In this document: piece after piece, positions 9,595 through 18,454 of the stretch
Position numbering within the stretch: the stretch's first letter is position 1
Layout of the letters: every line of letters begins with the position of its first letter
Assembly (NCBI GenBank): GCA_043228905.1
Contig: JBHGNT010000007.1
Span: 5,580,001-5,644,000 of the forward strand
DNA from: Azolla caroliniana
Taxonomy: Eukaryota; Polypodiophyta
Reading direction: 5' to 3'
Length of the DNA: 64,000 nucleotides
Position numbers and translations under genes: made by a program
Notes under the pieces: generated by a model
Seen by the model: the letters and a program-made list of their open reading frames with translations, nothing else
What the model was told of the DNA's origin: nothing
Database searches by the model: none

Positions 9595-10764
9595 TTAGTC
9601 GTTTAACTCTTCTTCTAATTGGCTAAGGACATCAAATTTGTTTGCGAGATTCGGACTATTAGTACTATTAGGACTATTATGACTATGAGGATTATCAGAG
9701 ATTCCTACTGAAATAGACTCGGGTTTAGTATAGTCAGAACTAACAATGACTTGGTTTACCTGCCTTCTTGGTCTATGGGGACAGTTTATCGCGATATGCC
9801 CTGGTCCACCGCAATAAAGGCATAATCGGTTTGTTCGGCGTCGTTGCTTTTCCTCCTCCGATAGCGGCCCACGACGACGTGTAGTGTCAATTTCCATTGG
9901 AGTTGGAGTACTTACTGGAGGCGCATTATGTGACTCCCTTTGAAAAGGTTTCGCTACCACTGAGGCATAGGTAGGCTCGGATCTTGCCCTCGGCATCTGA
10001 AATTGTCGTTCCGAACGTCGCTCGAAGAGGCGGTTGTCACATCTGACCGCTCGACTGATTGCTTCTGTTAATGATTTTGGCTCTTCAGGGAAAGTCAAGA
10101 GTAAATCCTTGACATCGTTGCGTAGACCATAGCGGAACTGCTCCATCAATGCTTGATCATCCCAGGGGATATCGGCGGCGAGTAGGCGGAAATCTGCAGC
10201 ATATGCGGAGGCTGGACGGTCACCTTGGCGTAATCGCCGGATTTTGTTGATTGTAGTCCTTATGCTGTCAGTATCTCCAAAACATGCTTTAAACTCACTT
10301 ATGAATTCTTCAAAATTATTTAGTACTGGAGATTCCTTTTCTAGTAGCGGAGCGAACCATGCTAATGCTGAGCCATTTAACAACGTGCCTACTAAACCCA
10401 CTCGTGATGCATCGGTGGGATATCGGGACGGATGCATTTGAATAACTAACCGTACCTGGTTAAGAAACCCTCTAAACTGCGATCGCGTTCCATCGAACTT
10501 CGTGGGAAGGCCAATCTTGGGTTCTTTATGAATCCCTTGTGCTCCGTGCCCTTGTTGTTGCATTGCTACGATGGTTGCTTCGAGTTGTTGCACGCGTAAC
10601 GCAAGTTCCCCATGCTGTTGTTGCGTTTGCTGCTTTTCTAAGGAAATTTGCTGAAGATCCCCCAACAAGCGTTGATTTTCTTGTTCCAAAGCATGAAACT
10701 TCTCTTTCAAGCATTGAAATTCCGAGAAAACGGATTGATACTCTTCAGCGCTAACGGTGGCCAT
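9595..10764 (-). CDS. gag: S2 Gag with zinc knuckle
   Basis: 389 residues from ATG at 10764. The N-terminus is a Gln-rich coiled coil (about residues 10-70). A capsid-like region of the sushi/PEG10 type follows (FDGTRSQFRGFLNQVRLVIQ; GSALAWFAPLLE; ASAYAADFRLLAADIPWDDQ), then a basic linker and one CCHC knuckle CLYCGGPGHIAINC. It should package genomic RNA into particles. The stop TAA is at 9595-9597. It overlaps the pol frame, and GTTAAAC (element strand) lies 3 bases before it. S1 has the same protein split over two blocks; S3 has a diverged one. Confidence 0.92.
   Translation of the reverse strand: MATVSAEEYQSVFSEFQCLKEKFHALEQENQRLLGDLQQISLEKQQTQQQHGELALRVQQLEATIVAMQQQGHGAQGIHKEPKIGLPTKFDGTRSQFRGFLNQVRLVIQMHPSRYPTDASRVGLVGTLLNGSALAWFAPLLEKESPVLNNFEEFISEFKACFGDTDSIRTTINKIRRLRQGDRPASAYAADFRLLAADIPWDDQALMEQFRYGLRNDVKDLLLTFPEEPKSLTEAISRAVRCDNRLFERRSERQFQMPRARSEPTYASVVAKPFQRESHNAPPVSTPTPMEIDTTRRRGPLSEEEKQRRRTNRLCLYCGGPGHIAINCPHRPRRQVNQVIVSSDYTKPESISVGISDNPHSHNSPNSTNSPNLANKFDVLSQLEEELND
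9601..9607 (-). promoter_or_regulatory. Probable -1 ribosomal frameshift site GTTAAAC between S2 gag and pol
   Basis: The gag frame reads G|TTA|AAC|GAC|TAA. Slipping back one base gives GTT|AAA|CGA|CTA, which is the open pol frame. G UUA AAC fits the X XXY YYZ rule and is a known slippery heptamer in nidoviruses. It is conserved in S1 (35015-35021). S3 has GTCAAAC at the same place (56978-56984). Confidence 0.75.
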
Positions 10765-10837
10765 GGGATGAAGGAAAAGGGAAATAAGAGACTAGTAGGA
10801 AAGGAGGGAGACAGAAGGAAGAGGGAGACTAGTAGTC

Positions 10838-10849
10838 AAATCGGTTCAA
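10838..10849 (-). promoter_or_regulatory. S2 primer-binding site, self-complementary type
   Basis: On the element strand TTGAACCGATTT begins two bases after the 5' LTR. It lacks the TGG that a tRNA 3' CCA would need. It is exactly complementary over 12 bases to AAATCGGTTCAA inside the LTR (plus 11090-11101), about 33 bases downstream of the TATA box, where the transcript should start. This is the Tf1-type self-priming layout. Confidence 0.75.
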
Positions 10850-10851
10850 AC

Positions 10852-10984
10852 TGTCAGGAACTCTATTAAGGCAGAGAAGGAATTGGTACTAAAAGAAGGA
10901 TTAGTACTATTGTTGGGGAATAGTACTAAGACAGAGAAGGATTAGTACTATGAGAGGTATCGAACTTTGAGAGAAGGAATGAGT

Positions 10985-11020
<36 letters not shown>

Positions 11021-11310
11021 TGATGCGAAAGATATATGTATTATATGACGGAAGATATACAACAGTAGTTAGAAGGCTTAAGACTGGCGTTGAACCGATT
11101 TGGTTCGAACTAATGCCTTGCGCCTCCTTTTATAGTGTCTTCAGGAATACTCCTGAAGTTTCTAGAATGTTCCAGAGAAATCTGGAATATACATCAATTT
11201 CCCAATAAAACCTAAATGAAAATAATATCCTTCAAATTACAATTCATATCCTAATGGTAAAGTCTCGACCCGTGTAACAAAAGGTTATGGGTTCGAGTCT
11301 AGTTATGACA
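10852..11310 (-). repeat. S2 5' LTR with promoter
   Basis: 459 bp, the same as the 3' LTR apart from a shorter GA repeat. The promoter TATAAAAGG (element strand) is at plus 11126-11134. The predicted transcript start lies about 30 bases downstream, at the self-primer AAATCGGTTCAA (plus 11090-11101). The antisense tRNA-like module has box A from 11247 and box B from 11290. Confidence 0.92.
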
Positions 11311-11315
11311 GAGAC

Positions 11316-12720
11316 ATGATGAGAGGAAGATGAGAATCTTGTCAACGACATGGCCGATGAAGGATGGTCGATTGAAGACAAATGATGGAGCCGATATGAA
11401 GGCCGAAATACAACATGATGGTGCGACGGAAGAGGGTGTCAAACAAGCTACCCTATTGTCTTGCGAAAGAACAATGACGAAGGATAAGGCCGATAACCCA
11501 AGTGTAGAAGAAGATTTCAGAATACAAGTGTCCGAAACATCGGGTGAAAAAGGGGTAAGCATAATTGATGCAGTGAAAGAGAGCAAGGAGGACTTGATTG
11601 AGGAGGTCACCACGAAAGATGACATCGAATCGAAGGTGGCTATGGACGAATCAACGACGGATGGCCATATCGAGACTTCCCCACCACTGATTCTAGAGAC
11701 TCCGGCGGTTGCGTTCGAAAGGCAACGTGAGACCGAAGAGACGGAAGGTGGCGGAGAGAAATCAAAGGTTGAAGCTGATGCGTATGACGGAGAGATAGCC
11801 GAGAATATGGCTATGGGTGAAACAACGGAGGATGATAATACCGAGGATTCCTACCCACTAATTCTAGAGACTTCGGCGGTTGTGTCCGAGAACCAACGTG
11901 AGACCGGAGAGACGGGAGGTGGCAGCAAGAAAGGTAAAGTCGGAAGCCGGTTCGGATGGAAGGTGATCCGGACGGGATTCCGATCCGAAAGAAAGCCGAA
12001 CCGGGTAAAAGAGGATTCGACCGAAAGTCGACCCAAAAGAAAGCCGAACCGAAAGGAAGAAAATTCAGCCGAAAGACGACACAAACGAAAGCCGAACCGG
12101 GCAAATGAGGATTCAGCCGAAAGACGACCCGAAAGAAAGCCAACCCGAAAAGGGGTCGACTCGGTCAAAACCGATCGACCGAGTCTGACTTGGCCGAACG
12201 CGAATATGGATGGAAGCAGACCTAGCCGAAAGCCAATCGGACGAGACGGATCCGGAAAGAAGCTAATCCGACTCAATCGGAGGTTGGACCGGTCGAGGCT
12301 GGTGAAAACGAGGAAAAGAAAGCCAACCGAAACCGAAACCGATAGATCGAAACCGGGCCGGAAGGAGACCGACTCAATCGAAACCGAACAACCGATTCCG
12401 ATTCGGCCGAATACGAATCCGATCAGAAGCTGATCAAACCGAAAGTCGATCGGACGAGAGCGATCCGGAAAAAAGTCAAGGTTGATGAAGACAAGAAAGA
12501 GGCCAGTAAAAGACACTACCACGAATGACAAGGGCCAAGAATATGACGAGAGAGAACAAAGAATATGGTGGATCGGATGGCGACAATGGTTCGGGTGGAA
12601 AGAATTGGTCTACTCAAAATGGAGAGACAAAGTTGACATAGCGGGACAAATGGAGGATGAAGGGGAGACAACGAGCATCGGCAACTTCGGCACATACCGG
12701 AGGATGTGCGGGTTCGGAGG
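11316..12720 (+). pseudogene. CG4-A Gag-like ORF, copy 2, C-terminal part
   Basis: It continues the frame broken by S2 at 5553 (VCRR | HDERKMRILSTTWPMK). About 370 codons are open to a TGA at 12431-12433, where copy 1 has an Arg codon. Contents are an acidic Glu/Thr/Gly-rich region with two PLILETxAV...GETGGG units, then Lys/Arg-rich repeats (RRPERKPTRKG, PSRKPIGRD) and a Trp/Arg-rich end (WWIGWRQWFGWKE, YSKWRDK, FGTYRRMCG) that runs through the stem-loop. The same order is seen in B. Function unknown; nucleic-acid binding by the basic part is a guess. Confidence 0.65.
12690..12709 (+). promoter_or_regulatory. Stem-loop before polypurine tract, CG4-A copy 2
   Basis: GCACAT / ACCGGAGG / ATGTGC. 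The purine tract CGGAGGGGGCGAG (12715-12727) follows and abuts LTR3. Confidence 0.75.
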
Positions 12721-12754
12721 GGGCGAGTGTCGTAGTGTATTTCGTACACTACGT

Positions 12755-13430
12755 TGTCGTGAAGATTTTCGTCCATAGGCGGAAAACCGAGCGAAGCAAG
12801 CAAACCCGCGATGTGCAACGTTGCACATCAACATGTTGTATTTCTATTTATCGATAGTGATAAGTATGGTGCTAGAAATGCACCTTAGGATTTGTAAAGT
12901 GTAAAGGTGATGTGCTTTTGCGCGCACATCCACGTGAGAGAGAGAGAGATAGGTACGTGGTAGTTCGTGTAGAGGTGGGAGTTAAGACCCATCCTTCCCA
13001 CCTCCCCTAAAATCAAGGGAAATCTCCCCATTGATTGAAAGGGGATATTTTGTAGCACCTTTATGTAACGGTCTTCCCTCCTTGTGCTATAAAGGGAGAG
13101 GAAGAGCACCATTGTGGAGGTTGCCTATTTTGAGTGCGAAAGGTATACCACATAGGACGAGCGTTAGGTTTAGGGTTTCTTTTCTTCTTCGTCGGATTAG
13201 GGTTTCGGGTTTATCATAGTCGTTTGGTGCGGCCTACGCGGCCGCCATTTTGTAATCGGTTTTCGGTTCTAATATATCTTGTTGAGCATTTGGCCTCCAT
13301 CTTCCTCTTGTTCATTCTTTCTCTTCTTGTGCTAAGCTCCATTCCGAAGTCCTATTCCTTCTCCCCTTTTCCTTAGTCCAAGACCCCCGTGGTTCCGCCC
13401 TTCTCCACGCACGCGCGTAACAACGCGACA
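12755..13430 (+). repeat. CG4-B 5' LTR
   Basis: 676 bp. Tips TGTCGTGAAG...GCGACA. A TATAAAG box lies at 13088-13094. The palindrome GTGCAACGTTGCAC lies near 12815. The stretch AGACCCCCGTGGTTCCGCCC near the 3' end resembles the same place in the C LTR (GACCCCCGCGGTCCCGCC), so the B and C LTR 3' ends are related. Confidence 0.9.
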
Positions 13431-13432
13431 TC

Positions 13433-13453
13433 TTTGGTGAACCCGACGTGAAG
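13433..13453 (+). other. Putative primer-binding site of CG4-B
   Basis: TTTGGTGAACCCGACGTGAA, two bases after the LTR, identical to the motif of C1 and of A copy 1. Confidence 0.7.
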
Positions 13454-13472
13454 GGCGGCAAGGGAGAAAGAG

Positions 13473-16400
13473 ATGGAAGAAGGCTTCGACTTCGAGGAGA
13501 TGATGACAAAGATCTTGATGGACGCCGGACGGAAGAGGGCGAGGCGAGAGTTCTTTCGTCGAGCGGCGGCCGCATCAAAGTACGAGGAGGTCAAGGAGCT
13601 CCAAGAAGCTCACGAATCGTGGGAGTCCTTTGAAGGGGCTCTAATGGAGGCATACGGGTGCGCGGAATCGGAGGTAAGAGGTCGGCGAGAGTTCGATCGG
13701 TGGGTGGCGTCGGCGAGGCGCCATCGGAGTGCAATGGAGGCATTCCGAGAGTTCGAGCGTCGTTTCTCTCAACTCTCGGAGTGGGAACGAAGATCGGTGG
13801 GGGCGGACAAAGTCCTCCTATTTTTGAAGACGGTCCATCATGAGGAGAGGATGGACATCATGTTCGAGCTTCAAGACGATTATGGAGCGCATGGTCTCAC
13901 CGAGGAGCTGCCCGAAGTGGAATGGGTGTGTCGGCAACATGAGGCGAGGCGGTCGGCCACAACACGGCCCGCGAGCGGGGGAGAAGAGAGAGCGACGACC
14001 GACTACGCCATGCCGCCGGACGAGAGCTCATCGCGAACCGGTTTGGAGGGGCCCGACCTACAAGCGCTAATACGGGAGGCGTGCGGGCTCGTAATGGCGA
14101 AAATCGAAGCCGAAGAATGGCTTATTGCGGGGTCGGGCCTGAGCGGATCGGAGGACGCGGAGGAAGGAGCTTCCTCACACATGGAGGACGGGGCCTATGC
14201 GGAGGCCGAAAGAGAATGGTACATCGGTACCACGGGAGAGGGTGCGGAGCGAGCCGCCCTCTCGACATGGGGGAAAAGAACGACCGAGGATGAGGTCGGG
14301 GACGGTGAGGCGGCGATCGCCGATTCGAGTGGACATGGCGGATTCGGGACATGGTGGCCCGAATCATCGAGTACGGAGGAGACAAGCGGCGGTACCGCAA
14401 CCTTCCACGCACCGGTTCAAGAGACCCCGGCGGCCGGCCCGAGTGCCCACGTGAGACCGAGGGAAAAGAACGGTGGCGGCGACAAGGCGGGCAACCGAGA
14501 CAACGGTAAGGAGACCGCGGAAGAGGCGGCGGCAAGCATAACCGATGCTTGCATATACGGAGGCGGGGTAGCCACGGACAACGACGTCCGAGCGGAGGTG
14601 GCTACGGACATTACATCGACGAGCGGCGGTCCCGCGCCCTTACACGCGTCATTCCTAGAGATCACGGCGGCCGGCCCGAGTGCCCGCGTAAGACCTATGG
14701 TGAAAGGCGGTGGCGGTGGCAAGGCGGGCGACCACGACGTCGACACGAGAGAAGGTGCGGAGCAAGCGACCGTCTCATCTCGGGGAAAAAGAACGGCCAT
14801 GGACGAGGCCGATATCTACGGAGCGATGGACGCCACTTCGAGAGTGGGCGGAAGTTTCGGGACGCGGTTGCCCGAAACGTTCTACGAGGATTTCGCGAGC
14901 ATACTCGAGGCTTGCGAAATGGAGGAGGAAGACGAAACGAGCGATGGTGTCGCGACCTTCCACACACTGGCCCTAGAGGCTTCGGCGGTCGGCCCGAGTG
15001 CCGGCACGAGACCTAGAACGACGGGCGGTGGCGGCGGCAAGGCGGGCCACCGAAACGACGACGACATGGGAGAGGGTGCGGAGCGAGCAACCCTCTCGTC
15101 TTGCGGCGAATGGACGGCCAAGGATGAGGCCGGTGACTACGAAGCGGAGAGCGCCACTTCGAAAGTGGGCGGAAGATTCGGGGCACGGCGGCCCAAAACA
15201 TCGAGCGGAGAGGAGGCGAGCGGTGGTGCCGCGACCTTCCACACACCGGCCCTAGAGGCTTCGGCGGTCGGCCCGAGAGCCGGCGAGAGGCCTGGAGTGA
15301 CGGACGGTGGCGGCGGCGAGGCGGGCAAACGAGATGACGCGGAGAACGGCGAAGAAGAGGTGGTGGCAAGCATACTAGAGGCTTGCGGAATCGGAGATGG
15401 GGGAGCCACGAATAACGACGTCCGAACGAAAGCGGCTACGGAGACAACAAACGGCGGTGCCGGGTCCTTACCCACACCAATCCTAGAGGCTCCAATGGCC
15501 GGCCCGAGTGCCGGCATGAGGCTTAGCGCGACGGGAGGTGACGGCGGCAAGGCGGGCAACGGAAACGAGAAGGAAGATTGGAGCGGACGGAGGCAAGACC
15601 CCTTGACACCGGGGCCGGAGACTACGACGGTTGCACTCGGAAGCCAACATAAGACCGTAGAGAAGGGCGGTGGCCGTGAGGAGGCGTGGCCCGGAGAGAG
15701 CACATGCGAAGAAGGGGATACGGGGCCCGGAATGGGCGTATACGGAGAGTCCGACGGAGAGGATCGGAGCGGTATCGAGGAGCGAGTCGGGAACCAACCC
15801 AACCGGAAGGCGAGCCGGTCGGTAATCCGACCCGACCGGGAGGCGAAGCGGCACGATTGGAGGCCGAGGTGTACGAGTCGCAACACACGGTGGGAGCCAG
15901 TGAGCGCGAGAAGGAGGCCAAGCGGGCGCAAGGACAAGGACTCGGTGGGAGACCGAGAGCGGAAGGAACCCTCCACACCTATGCTTAACACTTCGGCGGT
16001 TGCGGATCAACGGAAGACCGAGGAGATGGCGGGTGGCGGCGAGGAGTTGGAGACCGATGCGGGGGACGGGTCTACGGTGGAAGCGCGACACGAGACGCAT
16101 GCAATACGGCCGGTGGAGGGCCAAGAGACGAGCACGCATACGGCGAACGGGCGACAACGAGTGACCGACGACGACGGTCGGGTCAAGCCTTCGAGAGGCA
16201 AGCGCGGGATGAAAGAGGGCGCGGGTCGAGACGAAGCGATGATGAGAGCCACGAAGGGCCCCGACACGGAGGTCGGGAAAGGAAGGTACCTTTCCAAAGG
16301 GGTACGCGAAAAGGAGCGGGATACGAAACGTGCAATACGGCCGCATGAGGGCCAAGCAACGAGTACGGGAATGATGGTATGCTCTACGGCGAAAGAGCAC

Positions 16401-16994
16401 GGAAGGCGAAGGGAAGGCGGAAGATGCGTGATGGGGGCGTCGAAGGACCGAAGCACGAGCACGCATTCGGGGGAGAGCATCGACATACGGGGAAAGCCTA
16501 CGGAAGGCAATCGCGGAGCGGAGAGAGTCGGCACGCCGAGGTGTGCGGCACGGGAAAGGCGGAATCCGGCGTGCAGCCGGAGAGATCGGGAGAGCATCCG
16601 GAGGCTATACGAGGCGGACAAAAGAAGAGCAGCCGGGTCGGCAACGGCGTTCGGGAGGACCGATCGGGGAAGAAAGCGCGGGCATCGGAAGCGGCGGTCC
16701 GGATGTAGACGGTGGTTCGAGGAATCACGGTGGACGTGGCGGATCGGGTGGAGGCAACGACTCGGCGAACGTCGTCAAGTGTGGCGGATCGGATGGAGCC
16801 GACGGTTCGAGACCATTCGGCGGAGATGGTGGGCCAGAAGGCGACGGTGGTTCGTGTGGACGGGGTGGACTTGCTCGAAGTGGAAGACGAAGCCGGGCAA
16901 GCCCACGAGGTTGTCAAGGGCTCGGTTGGCCGCCTTGGCCGAAAATCTCGCGTTTTGTTCCCCTTTTGGCACATACCGGTGGATGTGCGGTTAG
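13473..16994 (+). CDS. CG4-B Gag-like polyprotein with Gly/Ala-rich repeats
   Basis: 1173 residues from ATG at 13473, the first ATG after the primer-site motif. Residues 1-160 are Gag-like: REFDRWVASARRHRSAMEAF and SEWERRSVGADKVLLFLKTV match A and, more weakly, ORF1 of C1 ([29 protein letters not shown]). Next comes an acidic Gly/Ala/Glu-rich region with five repeats of the type ALEASAVGPSAG...GGGGGKAG, starting near residues 310, 389, 495, 588 and 665, and two degenerate ones. The last 100 residues are Arg/Trp-rich (RIGWRQRLG, RRRRWF) and end FGTYRWMCG at the stem-loop. There is no zinc knuckle or enzyme domain. Base composition is strongly GC-rich against AT-rich surroundings. The role is unknown beyond an inferred Gag function. 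Confidence 0.8.
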   Translation: MEEGFDFEEMMTKILMDAGRKRARREFFRRAAAASKYEEVKELQEAHESWESFEGALMEAYGCAESEVRGRREFDRWVASARRHRSAMEAFREFERRFSQLSEWERRSVGADKVLLFLKTVHHEERMDIMFELQDDYGAHGLTEELPEVEWVCRQHEARRSATTRPASGGEERATTDYAMPPDESSSRTGLEGPDLQALIREACGLVMAKIEAEEWLIAGSGLSGSEDAEEGASSHMEDGAYAEAEREWYIGTTGEGAERAALSTWGKRTTEDEVGDGEAAIADSSGHGGFGTWWPESSSTEETSGGTATFHAPVQETPAAGPSAHVRPREKNGGGDKAGNRDNGKETAEEAAASITDACIYGGGVATDNDVRAEVATDITSTSGGPAPLHASFLEITAAGPSARVRPMVKGGGGGKAGDHDVDTREGAEQATVSSRGKRTAMDEADIYGAMDATSRVGGSFGTRLPETFYEDFASILEACEMEEEDETSDGVATFHTLALEASAVGPSAGTRPRTTGGGGGKAGHRNDDDMGEGAERATLSSCGEWTAKDEAGDYEAESATSKVGGRFGARRPKTSSGEEASGGAATFHTPALEASAVGPRAGERPGVTDGGGGEAGKRDDAENGEEEVVASILEACGIGDGGATNNDVRTKAATETTNGGAGSLPTPILEAPMAGPSAGMRLSATGGDGGKAGNGNEKEDWSGRRQDPLTPGPETTTVALGSQHKTVEKGGGREEAWPGESTCEEGDTGPGMGVYGESDGEDRSGIEERVGNQPNRKASRSVIRPDREAKRHDWRPRCTSRNTRWEPVSARRRPSGRKDKDSVGDRERKEPSTPMLNTSAVADQRKTEEMAGGGEELETDAGDGSTVEARHETHAIRPVEGQETSTHTANGRQRVTDDDGRVKPSRGKRGMKEGAGRDEAMMRATKGPDTEVGKGRYLSKGVREKERDTKRAIRPHEGQATSTGMMVCSTAKEHGRRREGGRCVMGASKDRSTSTHSGESIDIRGKPTEGNRGAERVGTPRCAARERRNPACSRRDRESIRRLYEADKRRAAGSATAFGRTDRGRKRGHRKRRSGCRRWFEESRWTWRIGWRQRLGERRQVWRIGWSRRFETIRRRWWARRRRWFVWTGWTCSKWKTKPGKPTRLSRARLAALAENLAFCSPFGTYRWMCG
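16969..16988 (+). promoter_or_regulatory. Stem-loop before polypurine tract, CG4-B
   Basis: GCACAT / ACCGGTGG / ATGTGC. It overlaps the last codons of the ORF (stop at 16992-16994). The purine tract AGGTGGGGGCGGA (16993-17005) follows and abuts the 3' LTR. The last 17 bases before the LTR (GGTTAGGTGGGGGCGGA) are the same in C1. Confidence 0.75.
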
Positions 16995-17005
16995 GTGGGG
17001 GCGGA

Positions 17006-17681
17006 TGTCGTGAAGATTTTCGTCCATAGGCGGAAAACCGAGCGAAGCAAGCAAACCCGCGATGTGCAACGTTGCACATCAACATGTTGTATTTCTATTT
17101 ATCGATAGTGATAAGTATGGTGCTAGAAATGCACCTTAGGATTTGTAAAGTGTAAAGGTGATGTGCTTTTGCGCGCACATCCACGTGAGAGAGAGAGAGA
17201 TAGGTACGTGGTAGTTCGTGTAGAGGTGGGAGTTAAGACCCATCCTTCCCACCTCCCCTAAAATCAAGGGAAATCTCCCCATTGATTGAAAGGGGATATT
17301 TTGTAGCACCTTTATGTAACGGTCTTCCCTCCTTGTGCTATAAAGGGAGAGGAAGAGCACCATTGTGGAGGTTGCCTATTTTGAGTGCGAAAGGTATACC
17401 ACATAGGACGAGCGTTAGGTTTAGGGTTTCTTTTCTTCTTCGTCGGATTAGGGTTTCGGGTTTATCATAGTCGTTTGGTGCGGCCTACGCGGCCGCCATT
17501 TTGTAATCGGTTTTCGGTTCTAATATATCTTGTTGAGCATTTGGCCTCCATCTTCCTCTTGTTCATTCTTTCTCTTCTTGTGCTAAGCTCCATTCCGAAG
17601 TCCTATTCCTTCTCCCCTTTTCCTTAGTCCAAGACCCCCGTGGTTCCGCCCTTCTCCACGCACGCGCGTAACAACGCGACA
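17006..17681 (+). repeat. CG4-B 3' LTR
   Basis: Appears identical to the 5' LTR over all 676 bp. TATAAAG is at 17339-17345. The target duplication ACGT follows. Confidence 0.9.
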
Positions 17682-18454
17682 ACGTGAAAAAGTAAAAATA
17701 ATATAACCGATTTAATTACATATAAATAAATAAAATAAGAATATCAAAATATTTATCACATGCATAGGGCAAGATTCAAACCCTATACCTCCACGTAGCC
17801 AAACCTCAACTTTACCATTATGCTACCTTATCTTTACTATTTTATAAATAATAAATTTAATAACTATAAGTGCTTTATTTGCACCTACCTTTATTAAAAG
17901 GTAAATCATGCATTTTTAGAGTGTGTGAATATTTTATAGAAAAAACGCAAGCAACTAAAAAGTGATTCATGCACATCTAGCGTGCATGAGCACTATATTT
18001 AGCAAATAAAAGCAAGGATTAGAAAAGCATCACATGCACATTTAGTGTGCATGAACATATTAGAAAAAAAAGCATGTAGCTATGCTTAGTCTCTCCCATC
18101 ACTACATAAGGATGGGGAGCACAATGTAATAGGTGTGTGAAATATTTGGAAATTGGATATATTTCCTAAAACACCAACCGATTAATATAATCGTGGGATT
18201 CACGAAAATAATATAATCTATACTTGTGGGATTCACAAGTTTCTTATATCTTTCTTTCAATCTAAATACATATTCTTGTCTAAATATTGATTAATCGAAT
18301 ACAATACACTCGTGGGATTCACGAAATTTCTATCTCTCTTTCTAATAATCTATTCATTACTAGCCTCATCTCATATTCTTCTTTCTCCTAGTCCAAAACC
18401 TCAGTGGTTCCCACCCGACTCACGCAACGATCCGGAGCCGAAAGGCACGACACA

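Larger units (their letters stand above)
5554..11310 (-). mobile_element. S2: intact-looking self-priming chromovirus (Ty3/gypsy)
   Basis: A complete LTR retrotransposon on the minus strand, inserted into CG4-A internal 2 with a 5-bp target duplication GAGAC (5549-5553 and 11311-11315). LTR tips are TGTCA...TGACA. The order in element direction is LTR, self-complementary primer site, gag, frameshift site, protease, RT, RNase H, integrase, chromodomain, purine tract, LTR. LTRs of 465 and 459 bp appear to differ only in the number of GA repeats. Both ORFs are open. It is the best candidate here for a currently or recently active autonomous element. Confidence 0.93.
12755..17681 (+). mobile_element. 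CG4-B: young non-autonomous LTR element with one 1173-codon ORF
   Basis: 4927 bp, flanked by ACGT (12751-12754 and 17682-17685). The two 676-bp LTRs (12755-13430 and 17006-17681) appear identical. Internal order: primer-site motif (13433-13453), one ORF (13473-16994), stem-loop (16969-16988), purine tract (16993-17005). There is no protease, RT, RNase H or integrase. LTR tips TGTCGTGAAG/CGCGACA, motif, stem-loop and purine tract match C1, so C-type enzymes are the likely source of mobilisation. Confidence 0.9.
12728..18452 (+). repeat. CG4-A LTR3, split by element B
   Basis: The LTR starts TGTCGTAGTG at 12728 and is interrupted after 12754 by B. It resumes at 17686 and ends CACGACA at 18452. 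B landed in the tip palindrome of the LTR (ACTACGT). The antisense tRNA-like module is at 17768-17827. Confidence 0.85.

Noticed and set aside
14122-16621. Long antisense frames across the B ORF (for example 15137-15991 and 15483-16466, minus)
   Set aside because: They arise from GC-rich codons and Gly/Ala repeats on the plus strand. They resemble no family, and the plus-strand ORF is supported by homology to A and C.
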